A stretch of 64,000 bases of DNA from Streptomyces sp. NBC_01198 (lineage in GTDB: Bacteria; Actinomycetota; Actinomycetes; Streptomycetales; Streptomycetaceae): NCBI RefSeq assembly GCF_036010485.1, contig NZ_CP108568.1, positions 1,054,001 to 1,118,000 on the forward strand. The letters are read 5' to 3'. Within the stretch, counting starts at the first letter, position 1. Each line of letters starts with the position of its first letter. Positions 1 through 8,372 of the stretch are shown here, piece after piece. The translations under genes were made by a program, and so were the position numbers. The notes under the pieces are model-generated. The model made no database searches. It was not told where the DNA came from and worked only from the letters and a program-made list of their open reading frames with translations.

Positions 1-1225
1 GGGTGTCCAGCGTCAACCCCACGATGAGGCCTGACAGATGGTGGTCGACCAGGACCGAGCGGTTGCCGCTGTGCCAGTCCAGCGCCACCAGCCCGTGCCC
101 GCCCACCGGTTGTGCGGCGGCCTTCTCCGTGAGCAGGTCGTGCACCGGCACGCCGCGCCGCGCCGCCTCGGCCGCGTACTCCTGCGGCACCACCGTGCGC
201 ACCGCCCACGCCAGGATGTCGCCCACCCCGCTCTGCCCGGCCTCGTAGCCCCACAGCCCCGGTACGACGCCGTCCCGCACCACCCCGCACATGCCCGGCA
301 CCTCGGCCGGCACGTCGGAGTTCATGATGTGGCAGGTCGAGGTGCCCATGATCGCCAGCATGTGGCCGGGCTCCAGCGCCCGGGCCGCCGCGCTGGTGAC
401 GTGCGCGTCCACGTTGCCCACCGCGACGACGGTGCCCTCGGGCAGCCCGGTCAGCGCGGCCGCCTGCGCGGTCAGCTTCCCTGCGGGCGAGCCCAGTTGG
501 GACAGCGGGTGCTCCAGCTTCGCGGTGAAGCCGGCGAAGTCCTGATGCAGCGAGGCCAGGAACTCCGCGTCCGGGTAGGCGCCGTCCTGGTGGATGCCCT
601 TGTAGCCGGCGGTGCACAGGTTGCGGTTCTCCGCCCCCGTCAGCTGCCACACGATCCAGTCGGCCGCCTCGATCCACCGCTCGGCAGCCGCGTAGACCCC
701 GGGGTCCTCGCGCAGCACCTGCAGCGCCTTCGCGAACTGCCACTCGCTGGAGATCTTCCCGCCGTAGCGTGCCAGCCAGCCCTGCCCCGACGCCTCGGCC
801 GCTGCCACGATGTCGTCGGCCTCCGGCTGCGCCGCGTGGTGCCGCCACAGCTTCGGATACGCGTGCGGCCGGTCCGCGAAGGCCGCCACCTCGCTCAGCG
901 GCGTACCGTCCGCCGTCACCGGCAGCACCGTGCAGGCGGTGAAGTCGGTGGCGACGCCGATCACTTGCTCCGCCCGTACGCCCGCGGCGGCCAGCGCCGC
1001 CGGCACCGCGACCCGCAGCACGTCGCGCCAGTCCTGCGGAATCTGCAACGCCCAGTCCGGCGGCAGAGCGCCGCCGCCCGGCAGCTCACCGTCGACCACG
1101 CCGTGGGCGTACTCGTGCACCGCACTGCCCAGTTCGGCACCGTCCTCGACGGAGACGACCAGCGCGCGGCCGGACAGGGTCCCGAAGTCGACGCCCACGG
1201 TCACAGCGGGCGAATCGGTGATCAT
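1..1225 (-). CDS. araB: Ribulokinase, C-terminus cut by window edge
   Basis: FGGY-family sugar kinase that phosphorylates L-ribulose (ATP to L-ribulose-5-phosphate) in cytoplasmic L-arabinose catabolism. The first 408 residues are present and the frame stays open to base 2. The N-terminal phosphate-binding loop reads VGVDFGTLSGRALVV, where the DFGTLSGR form is typical of AraB rather than xylulokinase or glycerol kinase. Further in, DFTACTVLPV, AADWIVWQLTG and the GNVDAHVTSAAA / MGTSTCHIM segments match the family. The start is ATG at 1225 with GGAG about 8 bases upstream. It lies 65 bp behind the LacI-type regulator gene on the same strand, so the two are probably one transcript, with araD/araA expected beyond the window. 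Confident. Confidence 0.93.
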   Translation of the reverse strand, partial: MITDSPAVTVGVDFGTLSGRALVVSVEDGAELGSAVHEYAHGVVDGELPGGGALPPDWALQIPQDWRDVLRVAVPAALAAAGVRAEQVIGVATDFTACTVLPVTADGTPLSEVAAFADRPHAYPKLWRHHAAQPEADDIVAAAEASGQGWLARYGGKISSEWQFAKALQVLREDPGVYAAAERWIEAADWIVWQLTGAENRNLCTAGYKGIHQDGAYPDAEFLASLHQDFAGFTAKLEHPLSQLGSPAGKLTAQAAALTGLPEGTVVAVGNVDAHVTSAAARALEPGHMLAIMGTSTCHIMNSDVPAEVPGMCGVVRDGVVPGLWGYEAGQSGVGDILAWAVRTVVPQEYAAEAARRGVPVHDLLTEKAAAQPVGGHGLVALDWHSGNRSVLVDHHLSGLIVGLTLDT

Positions 1226-1290
1226 AAGTGCTCTCCAGAGGAAACGGAATCGATAAGGCGCCCGGCCGGTTGCGGGGGGAGGGCCGCCGG

Positions 1291-2361
1291 TCAGGACGAC
1301 GTGCTGCTGCGCCGGACGATCAACCGGGGCTCGATCACCACGCGTTCACCCTCGTGGCCGGTCGAGCCGGACTCCAGCTGGGAGACCAGCAGGCGGATAC
1401 TGGCCTGCCCGACCGCGGCGAAGTCCTGCCGGACGGTCGTCAGGGGCGGCGCGAAGAACTCGGCCTCGGGAATGTCGTCGAAGCCGGCGATGGCGACCTG
1501 GCCCGGCACCGACAGACCGGTCTCGCGGAACGCCCGCATCAGGCCGAGCGCCATCTGGTCGTTGGCCACGAAGACCGCTGTCACACCGGCGGACGTCCTG
1601 CGGGCCGAGCCCGCCGCGACCCGGCCGGCCAGCTCCTGGCCCGCCCGGTAGCCGGACAGCGGCGTCCAGTCCCCCACCAGCGGCTCCGGCACCTCGGCGC
1701 CGGCCTCCTCCAGGGTGCTGCGCCAGCCCCTGACCCGCGCCTCGGCCTCCAGCCAGTCCGGCGGCCCGGAGACATGCCACACCGTACGGTGGCCGGCCCC
1801 CAGCAGATGGCTGGTCACCAGCCGCGCGCCCAGCTCCTGGTCGACCGACACACCGGCTATCGGCAGCGAGTGGCCGCCCTCGACGGTGACGACCGGGAAG
1901 GGCAGCCGCAGCTCCGCCAGTGCCGCCACAGCCTCCCGGTGCGGGACTATCACCACGATGCCCTCGACCCCCCAGTCGCTGAGGTGGTCGATGGCCTCCT
2001 CCAGCGCCTTCGCCGTATACCGGCGCAGGGTGACCGCGGAAACCATGAAGCCCTCGTCGCGGGCGGCCTCCTCCAGCCCGAACAGCGTGCTGGCCGGACC
2101 GAACAGGGTCGGATTGCAGGCCACGACCCCCAGCGTCAGGGTGCGCCGGGTCACCAGCGCCCTGGCCGACGAATTACGCCGGTACCCCAGCTGCTCGATC
2201 GCCCGCTGCACCTCCGCCCGCGTCGAATCGCGCACGTTCGGGTGGTTGCTCAGCACCCGCGAGACGGTCTGATGCGACACCCCTGCCACCTGGGCGACAT
2301 CCGCCATGGTGGGAGCACGGCGGCGGGGCTCCCGTGGCGGGGTCTCCGCAGTATCCGACAT
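1291..2361 (-). CDS. LacI-family repressor, probable arabinose/arabinogalactan regulator
   Basis: A 356-residue LacI/GalR-type transcription factor of normal length. The N-terminal helix-turn-helix reads TMADVAQVAGVSHQTVSRVL (about residues 18-37), followed by the hinge helix region (AIEQLGYRRNSSARAL). A periplasmic-binding-protein-like sugar-binding domain (GVVACNP..., FVANDQMALGLMRAFRE, AIAGFDDIPEAEFFAPPLTTVRQ) fills the rest. It lies directly upstream of araB on the same strand, and its own promoter region holds a LacI-type operator at 2389-2402, so autoregulation is likely. Related operators occur before several arabinogalactan enzymes and transporters here, making this the best candidate for the local regulator. 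The effector (L-arabinose or an oligomer) is inferred. Confidence 0.93.
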   Translation of the reverse strand: MSDTAETPPREPRRRAPTMADVAQVAGVSHQTVSRVLSNHPNVRDSTRAEVQRAIEQLGYRRNSSARALVTRRTLTLGVVACNPTLFGPASTLFGLEEAARDEGFMVSAVTLRRYTAKALEEAIDHLSDWGVEGIVVIVPHREAVAALAELRLPFPVVTVEGGHSLPIAGVSVDQELGARLVTSHLLGAGHRTVWHVSGPPDWLEAEARVRGWRSTLEEAGAEVPEPLVGDWTPLSGYRAGQELAGRVAAGSARRTSAGVTAVFVANDQMALGLMRAFRETGLSVPGQVAIAGFDDIPEAEFFAPPLTTVRQDFAAVGQASIRLLVSQLESGSTGHEGERVVIEPRLIVRRSSTSS

Positions 2362-2388
2362 GACTCTCCTATCCGTGATGGCGCTAAG

Positions 2389-2402
2389 TGTTAGCGCTCA
2401 CA
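2389..2402. promoter_or_regulatory. LacI-type operator before lacI-araB
   Basis: TGTTAGCGCTCACA, a near-perfect 14-bp palindrome with the AGCGCT core, 28 bp upstream of the regulator's start. A second, overlapping inverted repeat (GCGCTAA at 2381, TTAGCGC at 2391) may allow dimer pairing. Position and form suggest autorepression of lacI-araB. Confidence 0.75.
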
Positions 2403-2728
2403 GAGGCGCCAGTCAAGATGTTGTCCGACCTGAACAAAGGATTGCCCTGCCCGCGCCTCTGACCGTACCGCAGCCACCTGCCCGTGGTGAAGCGGCAGAC
2501 GGCCGACTGCGGTCCGCAGGCGGACCGGTGAACCGTGCGCGGGGGCGGGTACCGATCGCGATCGGCCTTCTCGCGGTGCGCGTACTCCCGGCACGGGCGC
2601 ACCCGCCCCGGAAGGGGAAGCCCGGCGTGCACGCCCCTTGAGGTTCAGCCCCGGAATATGTCAGTCTCATTTCGGCGCTCGTCCGCCCGTTCCCTCGTGG
2701 ATCCCACCTCTGTACCCCGCAGCTTGAT

Positions 2729-2742
2729 TGTGAGCGCTCACA
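2729..2742. promoter_or_regulatory. Perfect LacI-type operator before GH54 gene
   Basis: TGTGAGCGCTCACA, a perfect 14-bp palindrome and the best match to the motif shared across this locus. It sits in the divergent region between lacI and the GH54 arabinofuranosidase, immediately upstream of the SD of a small reading frame at 2762. Confidence 0.82.
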
Positions 2743-2761
2743 TCCCCCCAGGAGCTGTTCC

Positions 2762-2938
2762 ATGATCAGAGGAATCGGTCTGACCTGGCCGGATCTCCGG
2801 CCCTCCCGGTCGCTGGGCTTTTCCGCCCACAACGGGCGGAGCGCGTCCGCACCCGGCAATCCACCGCAGCCACTGCATGCTGGGGCATCGCGACGTCCCA
2901 AGAGACTGATCCATGGTGACCGGCCCGGCGCGAGATAA
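2762..2938 (+). CDS. Possible 58-residue leader peptide before GH54
   Basis: Small reading frame (starts MIRGIGLTWPDLRPSR, ends at TAA 2936) with an excellent SD: AGGAG at 2750-2754, 7 bases before ATG, and only 20 bp from the operator at 2729. It ends 93 bp before the GH54 start. The peptide is rich in Arg, Pro and Gly and has no recognisable domain or signal peptide. It may be a translated leader that couples to or attenuates the enzyme gene, or a remnant of an older start. Translation is inferred only from the SD. Confidence 0.35.
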   Translation: MIRGIGLTWPDLRPSRSLGFSAHNGRSASAPGNPPQPLHAGASRRPKRLIHGDRPGAR

Positions 2939-3031
2939 ATCCTATTGCGGCGTCAGGGTCGGCTTGGCGGGGCTCGTCGCCCCGTCCGCCATCACCCGTC
3001 TCAGCAGCCCGTTCTCCCGAAAGGAAGATCC

Positions 3032-4570
3032 ATGTCCGTCACGTTCCCCCCACCCACCGGGCTACGCCGCGGCAGACCGCTCGCGGTCCTCCTGCTGGTG
3101 CTCGCCCTGGCCGTGGCCGCAGCCGTCTTCGGAGGGCGGGCCGACGCCAGCGGGCCCGCCGCGGGCACGACCGTCACCCATCAGGCCGCTCCGGCGGCCG
3201 CCGCCGCGTCGTCGCTTCCGTGTGACCTGTACGCCGCCGGCGGTACGCCGTGCATCGCCGCGCACTCCACGACCCGCGCTCTGTTCATCTCGTACAACGG
3301 ACCGCTCTACCAGATCCAGCGCGCGTCGGACCACAGCTATCGCGACATCGGGCTGCTGTCCGCAGGCGGGTACGCGGACGGGGCATCCCAGGTCTCGTTC
3401 TGCTCCGGCACCTCGTGCACCATCACCAAGATCTACGACCAGAGCAGCAAGCACAACGACATGCCGATCTCCTGGGGCGGCTACTGGAAGGGGCCGGGCG
3501 CCAACGGTGCCGATGTGGGGGCCGATGCCATGGCCCTGCCCGTGACGGCAGCAGGCCACCAGGTCTTCGGCGTCAAGGTCACTCCCGGCACCGGCTACCG
3601 GCTCGACCACGCCAACGGCGCCCCCACCGGCTCCCAGCCCGAGGGCATCTACATGGTCACCTCGTCGAACTACACCAACCAGTGGTGCTGCTTCGACTAC
3701 GGCAGCGGGGAGAACTCCCACACCGACACCGGCAACGCCACCATGAACTCCATCTACTGGGGCAACGCCTGCTGGTTCGGCGGCTGCACCGGCAGCGGCC
3801 CCTGGGTCGAGGCCGACCTGGAGAACGGCATGTTCCACACCGGATCGGGTTCCAACCACGACGCGAACAACCAGGGCGTCCACTACCCGTTCGTCAGTGC
3901 CTGGGAGAAGAACAACGGCACCAGCAACTTCACCCTCAAATACGGCAACGCCGCCACGGGAGGGCTGACCACCACGTATTCGGGCGCCCTGCCGAACGGC
4001 TACTCGCCCATGAAGACCGACAGCTCGATCCTGCTGGGCACCGGCGGCGACAACAGCCCGACCGGCCAGGGCGAGTTCTTCGAGGGCGCCATCACCGCCG
4101 GCTTCCCCAGTGACACCACCGAGAACGCCGTCCAGTCGAGCATCACCACCGCCGGCTACGGCACCTCCTCCGGTGGTACGGGCACCAGCGGCGCGCTGCA
4201 CGCCGTGGCGGCCGGCAGGTGCCTGGACGTCCCCAACTCCAGCCAGACCAACGGCACCCAGACCGAGCTGTGGGACTGCAACGGCGGCGCCAACCAGCAG
4301 TGGACCGCCACCAGCGCGAAGGAACTGCGCGTCTACAGCGGCAAGTGCCTGGACGCGGAGGCGAGCGGTACGGCGAACGGTACCCGGGCGATCATCTGGG
4401 ACTGCAACGGCGGAACGAACCAGAAATGGAACGTCAACTCCGACGGCACCATCACCAACGCCCAGTCCGGCCTGTGCCTCGACGTCAGTGCCTACGGCAC
4501 CGCCAACGGGACCCTCGTCCAGTTGTGGACCTGCACGGGCGCAACCAACCAGAAGTGGAGCAGGAGCTGA
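3032..4570 (+). CDS. Secreted GH54 alpha-L-arabinofuranosidase with CBM13
   Basis: Exo-enzyme that removes terminal alpha-L-arabinofuranose from arabinoxylan, arabinan or arabinogalactan outside the cell. ATG 3032 is preceded by AAGGAAG. The signal peptide/TM is residues 14-35, the GH54 catalytic domain about 62-375 (opens PCDLYAAGGTPCIAAHSTTRA), then a Gly/Thr linker and a CBM13 ricin-B lectin module 388-512. Compared from memory with the fungal enzyme AkAbfB, Glu264 (ADLENGMF) and Asp340 (GGDNS) keep the 76-residue spacing of its Glu221/Asp297 pair. Cys219-Cys220 (QWCCFDYG) falls where AkAbfB has its vicinal disulfide. Fungal members carry CBM42 instead of CBM13. A perfect LacI-type operator lies upstream and a strong hairpin follows. 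Confidence 0.93.
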   Translation: MSVTFPPPTGLRRGRPLAVLLLVLALAVAAAVFGGRADASGPAAGTTVTHQAAPAAAAASSLPCDLYAAGGTPCIAAHSTTRALFISYNGPLYQIQRASDHSYRDIGLLSAGGYADGASQVSFCSGTSCTITKIYDQSSKHNDMPISWGGYWKGPGANGADVGADAMALPVTAAGHQVFGVKVTPGTGYRLDHANGAPTGSQPEGIYMVTSSNYTNQWCCFDYGSGENSHTDTGNATMNSIYWGNACWFGGCTGSGPWVEADLENGMFHTGSGSNHDANNQGVHYPFVSAWEKNNGTSNFTLKYGNAATGGLTTTYSGALPNGYSPMKTDSSILLGTGGDNSPTGQGEFFEGAITAGFPSDTTENAVQSSITTAGYGTSSGGTGTSGALHAVAAGRCLDVPNSSQTNGTQTELWDCNGGANQQWTATSAKELRVYSGKCLDAEASGTANGTRAIIWDCNGGTNQKWNVNSDGTITNAQSGLCLDVSAYGTANGTLVQLWTCTGATNQKWSRS

Positions 4571-4645
4571 CCCCGCCACGCGCGGATCGCACGCACGCCA
4601 TCCGCAGGGCCGAACACAACCGCGGCACCACGACCTGATCCGAGT

Positions 4646-4674
4646 ACGGCACCGCGGAGCAACCGCGGTGCCGT
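4646..4674. terminator. Hairpin terminator after GH54 gene
   Basis: Perfect 12-bp stem (ACGGCACCGCGG / CCGCGGTGCCGT) with a 5-base loop, followed by a pyrimidine-rich TCTCTCTCCCC tail, 75 bp after the GH54 stop. Confidence 0.75.
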
Positions 4675-4710
4675 TCTCTCTCCCCTCTCGACGCAGAAAG
4701 CGAGCAGCCC

Positions 4711-7113
4711 ATGAGTTTCCCCCGTCGCAGCCGTCCTGACCGCAGCCGCCCACCGAGAGCGGCTCTCGTCACGGCCCTCGCCGCCGGCGCGGTCCTCGCC
4801 GCACCGGCCGTGAGCGGGCACGCGGCCACCATGACGACGCTGTACGTCTCGCCCACCGGCAGCGGCACCTCGTGTTCGGCCTCGGCCCCCTGCTCGGTCA
4901 CCCAGGCGAAGTCCTCGGTCGAGGCGATCGACGGGAACATGAGCGGCGACATCGTCGTGCAACTGGCCGGCGGGACGTACCGCATGTCCTCCCCGCTCGT
5001 GCTCGGCAGCGCGGACTCGGGCAGCAACGGCCACCAGGTGATCTGGCAGGCCGCTCCCGGCCAGAGTCCGGTGCTGTCCGGCGGACAGCAGGTGACGGGG
5101 TGGTCGGTGAAGGACGCGACCAACAACATCTATGCGGCGTCCGTACCCGGCGGGGCCGACTCGCGGCAACTGTACGTGGACGGTGCCCTGGCACCGCGGG
5201 CGGCGATCTCCATCTCCCGCAGCGACGTGAACATCACCACCGGCGGGATGACCATCGTCAACTCGGCCCTGAACTACCTCGCGTCGCTGCCGCAGCAGAA
5301 CCGGATCGAGCTGGAGAGCCAGAACTCCTTCACCGACCGATACGCCCCTGTGCAGAGCATCAGCGGCACGACGATCACGATGCAGCAGCCGGCCTGGAAC
5401 AACAACAACTGGGGCTACGACACCCTGGCCAAGCCCTTCGCCGGCGGCAGCCTGCAACTGGAGAACTCCTACTCCTTCCTCAAGACCGCCGGCCAGTGGT
5501 TCCTCGACTCGCAGGCCGGACAGCTCTACTACAAGGCGCCGTCGGGATGGTCGCCCACGGCCCACGACATAGAGCTGCCCCGGCTGACCTCGCTGCTGCA
5601 GATCGGCGGCAGCTACGCCAGCCCCGCCCACGACATCACCGTCCAGGGGATCGCCTTCGAGCACACGACCTGGCTCCAGCCCAGCAGCTCCATCGGCTAC
5701 GCGGACCAGCAGAGCGGCGGGTTCCTCGCCCGGTCCTTCTCGATGCCCTCGGACTTCCTGAGCTCCTGCCAGTCCGGCTGCCCGCTGTTCGAGGCCGCCC
5801 GCAACAGCTGGAACCAGGTGCCCGCGGCGGTTCAGGTCTCCGCCGCCCGCGGTATCACCTTCAGTGGTGACACCTTCGCGCACCTCGGCCAGGTGGGCCT
5901 CGGCATCGGCAACGACGCGAACGCCCACGGCTCCGGAGTGGGCCTCGGCGCATCCGGCGTCACGGTCACCGGCAGCACCTTCTCGGACGACTCCGGCTCG
6001 GGCATCGTGGTCGGCGGCGTCCAGCCCGACGCGCACCACCCCTCCAACACCGCCATGACCAACCAGGACATCACCATCCAGGGCAACCGGATCACCGGCG
6101 TCGCCAAGGACTACAAGGACATGGCCGGCATCCTCTCGACCTACGTCACGCACGCCGTCATCACGCACAACGAGGTCTCCAACCTCGCCTACGACGGCAT
6201 CGACGTCGGCTGGGGGTGGGGGGCGAACGACCCGGGCGGCAGCCAGGACTACCGGAACCGCGGTCTCTACAACTACCAGCCCGTCTACACCACCGCGACG
6301 ACGCTGAAGAACACGGTCGTCAGCTACAACCTCGTCCACGGCACCAAGAAGGTCTTCCACGACGGCGGGAGCATCTACAACCTGTCGGCCAACCCCGGCG
6401 GCAGCATCGACCACAACTACATCTACGACAACCAGCACACGGTCGGCCTCTACCTCGACGAGGGTTCGCGCTATCTGACGCTCAGCAACAACGTCGTCCA
6501 GGACAGCGGTGTGTGGGCCTTCACCAACGCCAGCGGCTCGAACAACACCAACGACAGCACCTTCTCCACCAACTGGTACAACTCCGGTTCCACCAACGTC
6601 GCGACCGGGTCACCCCACAACAACGTCCTGAGCGGCAACGTCCAGGTCAGTGGGAACAGTTGGCCGTCAGGAGCGCAGCAGGTCATCGCTCAGGCCGGGG
6701 TGACCGGCAGCAGCAGTGGCGGCGGCGGGCTGCACGCGGTGGGTGCCGGCAAGTGCCTCGACGTGCCGAACTCCTCGACCACGCCGGGCACCCAGACGCA
6801 GATCTGGGACTGCTCCGGGGCGGCCAACCAGGCCTTCACCCGCACCTCATCCGGGCAGTTGACGGTCTACAGCGGCACCGGCCAGATGTGCCTGGACGCA
6901 AGCGGCCAGGGCACCACCGCGGGTACGAAGGTCGGCATCTGGACCTGCAACGGCCAGAGCAACCAGCAGTGGACCCTCAACGCCAACGGCACCGTCACCG
7001 GGGTCCAGTCCGGACTGTGCCTGGACGTGAGCGGAGCCTCCACCGCCAACGGCGCGCTGGTCGAGCTGTGGACCTGCAACGGGCAGAGCAACCAGCAGTG
7101 GAAGCTCGGATGA
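4711..7113 (+). CDS. Secreted parallel beta-helix glycan-active enzyme with CBM13
   Basis: 800 residues: signal peptide 1-39, a long right-handed parallel beta-helix region about 43-660, a Gly/Ser linker, and CBM13 about 672-800. The opening (LYVSPTGSGTSC...) followed by VVQLAGGTYRM, WQAAPGQSPVLSGGQ and GW is typical of pectate-lyase-like/GH141-like helices. Later turns (GIAFEHTTW, GIVVGG, HDGGSIYNLSANPGGSIDHNYIYD) also fit. The exact family and substrate are not certain; GH141, GH120 and polysaccharide lyase folds share this architecture. Its CBM13 closely resembles that of the clan GH-A enzyme at 36851-38647. It follows the GH54 gene after a terminator, so it probably has its own promoter, though no clear operator was found in the 140-bp gap. 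Confidence 0.8.
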   Translation: MSFPRRSRPDRSRPPRAALVTALAAGAVLAAPAVSGHAATMTTLYVSPTGSGTSCSASAPCSVTQAKSSVEAIDGNMSGDIVVQLAGGTYRMSSPLVLGSADSGSNGHQVIWQAAPGQSPVLSGGQQVTGWSVKDATNNIYAASVPGGADSRQLYVDGALAPRAAISISRSDVNITTGGMTIVNSALNYLASLPQQNRIELESQNSFTDRYAPVQSISGTTITMQQPAWNNNNWGYDTLAKPFAGGSLQLENSYSFLKTAGQWFLDSQAGQLYYKAPSGWSPTAHDIELPRLTSLLQIGGSYASPAHDITVQGIAFEHTTWLQPSSSIGYADQQSGGFLARSFSMPSDFLSSCQSGCPLFEAARNSWNQVPAAVQVSAARGITFSGDTFAHLGQVGLGIGNDANAHGSGVGLGASGVTVTGSTFSDDSGSGIVVGGVQPDAHHPSNTAMTNQDITIQGNRITGVAKDYKDMAGILSTYVTHAVITHNEVSNLAYDGIDVGWGWGANDPGGSQDYRNRGLYNYQPVYTTATTLKNTVVSYNLVHGTKKVFHDGGSIYNLSANPGGSIDHNYIYDNQHTVGLYLDEGSRYLTLSNNVVQDSGVWAFTNASGSNNTNDSTFSTNWYNSGSTNVATGSPHNNVLSGNVQVSGNSWPSGAQQVIAQAGVTGSSSGGGGLHAVGAGKCLDVPNSSTTPGTQTQIWDCSGAANQAFTRTSSGQLTVYSGTGQMCLDASGQGTTAGTKVGIWTCNGQSNQQWTLNANGTVTGVQSGLCLDVSGASTANGALVELWTCNGQSNQQWKLG

Positions 7114-7260
7114 CCCGCACCACGGTGCTGTCCCAGCGGACTTGGCGCCGCTGAACCGTACGGCAGGCCGCCGCCTCGTTCCGGACACCCCGGGCGGGGC
7201 GGCGGCAGGCCGCCGCGGGTCGCCCTTGACGTGGGTGCCGGGGGTGGGCCGGCAGGCGGC

Positions 7261-8085
7261 TCAGCCGAACACGCGGCGCTGGATCTCGCGCCGGTAGTCC
7301 TCCAGGGTCTGGTCCAGGTGGACGGTGGCCGCCTGCGCCGCCGCCTCGGGATCGCCGCCCCTGATCGCGCTGTAGATCGCGGCGTGTTCCGCCACGGCCT
7401 CCTCTGCGTGCCCGCCGACGGTCCCGTGCAACCCGATGATGCTGGACTGGCGTTGGAGACGCCGCGCCTCGCGGACCGCGTCCACCAGGAACGGATTCTG
7501 GGACGCCTTGGCGACGTAGAGGTGGAAGTCGTCGTCCCCGCGGTCGAACAACTCGCGCCGACCGGTCAGATGGCCTTCCCGGCAGGTCTCGGCCGCCTTC
7601 TCGATCGCGCGCAGATCCGCCGGTGTCGCGCGGGTCGCCGCCAGCCGGCTGGCGGCGGCCTCCTGCACCCGGCGGAACTCGAACAGCCGGTAGACGTGCT
7701 CGAGATCGGTGGGGAGGAAGAAGCTGCCCCAGAGCGAAGAGCCCAGCATGCCCTGGTCGTTCGCCACGAACAGGCCACGGCCCTTCTGGGCGCGGATCCG
7801 CCCGATGGCCGAAAGGATCTTGACTGCCTCGCGCACCACGGTCCGGCTGGTCCCCAGCCGCGATGCCAACTGGTTCTCGGTGGGCATCCGGTCACCCGGC
7901 TGAAGCTGCAACTCCGCGATGAGCCGCAGGATCTCCTCGGCCACGCGCTCATAGCCGGGTCGGTAGGCCGCCGCCTCCTGCTCGGCTGACGGCGCAGCGG
8001 CGGAACTGCCGGGCGCCGCACCTACGGGGCTGCCGTCCAATGACCCGCCTCCTTCATCTCCTGTCACCGGCCGCGCGTGGGACAC
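7261..8085 (-). CDS. GntR-family (FadR/FCD) transcriptional regulator
   Basis: 274 residues with a winged-helix GntR domain about 42-110 (YERVAEEILRLIAELQLQPGDRMPTENQLASRLGTSRTVVREAVKIL) and an all-helical FCD effector domain about 120-265, with metal-ligand-type residues (FRRVQEAAASRLAA, DDDFHLYVAKAS, EEAVAEHAAIYSAI). FCD regulators usually sense acidic sugars, aldonates or other organic acids. It is divergent from the ABC importer 1 / helical enzyme / lactonase genes and probably controls them. The start is ambiguous: GTG 8085 gives the longest form, but a TTG at 8040 has a much better SD (AAGGAGG, 8 bases upstream) and would remove a 15-residue tail. Confidence 0.9.
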   Translation of the reverse strand: MSHARPVTGDEGGGSLDGSPVGAAPGSSAAAPSAEQEAAAYRPGYERVAEEILRLIAELQLQPGDRMPTENQLASRLGTSRTVVREAVKILSAIGRIRAQKGRGLFVANDQGMLGSSLWGSFFLPTDLEHVYRLFEFRRVQEAAASRLAATRATPADLRAIEKAAETCREGHLTGRRELFDRGDDDFHLYVAKASQNPFLVDAVREARRLQRQSSIIGLHGTVGGHAEEAVAEHAAIYSAIRGGDPEAAAQAATVHLDQTLEDYRREIQRRVFG

Positions 8086-8252
8086 GACCGGTCCGATGTC
8101 AAGCCGCAGCTTACATCGACCCTCCAGGACTCCGATATGTGTACGACTTATTCGACGCCGCCACTCCCGTCATATCCGGCAATATGGTGCATAAGTTCCC
8201 GACTGTGCACCCCTGATGGCAAAAGATCATGAAAATAAACCTGCTCATCCTG

Positions 8253-8282
8253 TTGACTGGACCCCCGCCGGGAGCTTGTTAT
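8253..8282 (+). promoter_or_regulatory. Sigma70-like promoter of ABC importer 1
   Basis: TTGACT at 8253-8258 and TGTTAT at 8277-8282 with an 18-bp spacer, in the divergent region (8086-8372) between the GntR gene and the binding-protein gene. Expected transcription start is near 8289, giving an 84-base leader. The A/T-rich stretch 8130-8200 upstream (GTGTACGACTTAT at 8139, ATAAGT near 8190) is a plausible GntR binding zone. Confidence 0.6.
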
Positions 8283-8372
8283 GTGTGATCAAAGCCTCAT
8301 GCCGCTTCGCCTGGAACGTCAGGCCAGGACGGCTTCGTCCCGGTTGGGTCCCACAACGTAGTGGAGTTGTTC

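Noticed and set aside
2913..3545. Frame overlapping the GH54 start
   Set aside because: Low-complexity reading of the GH54 signal region in another frame; no SD.
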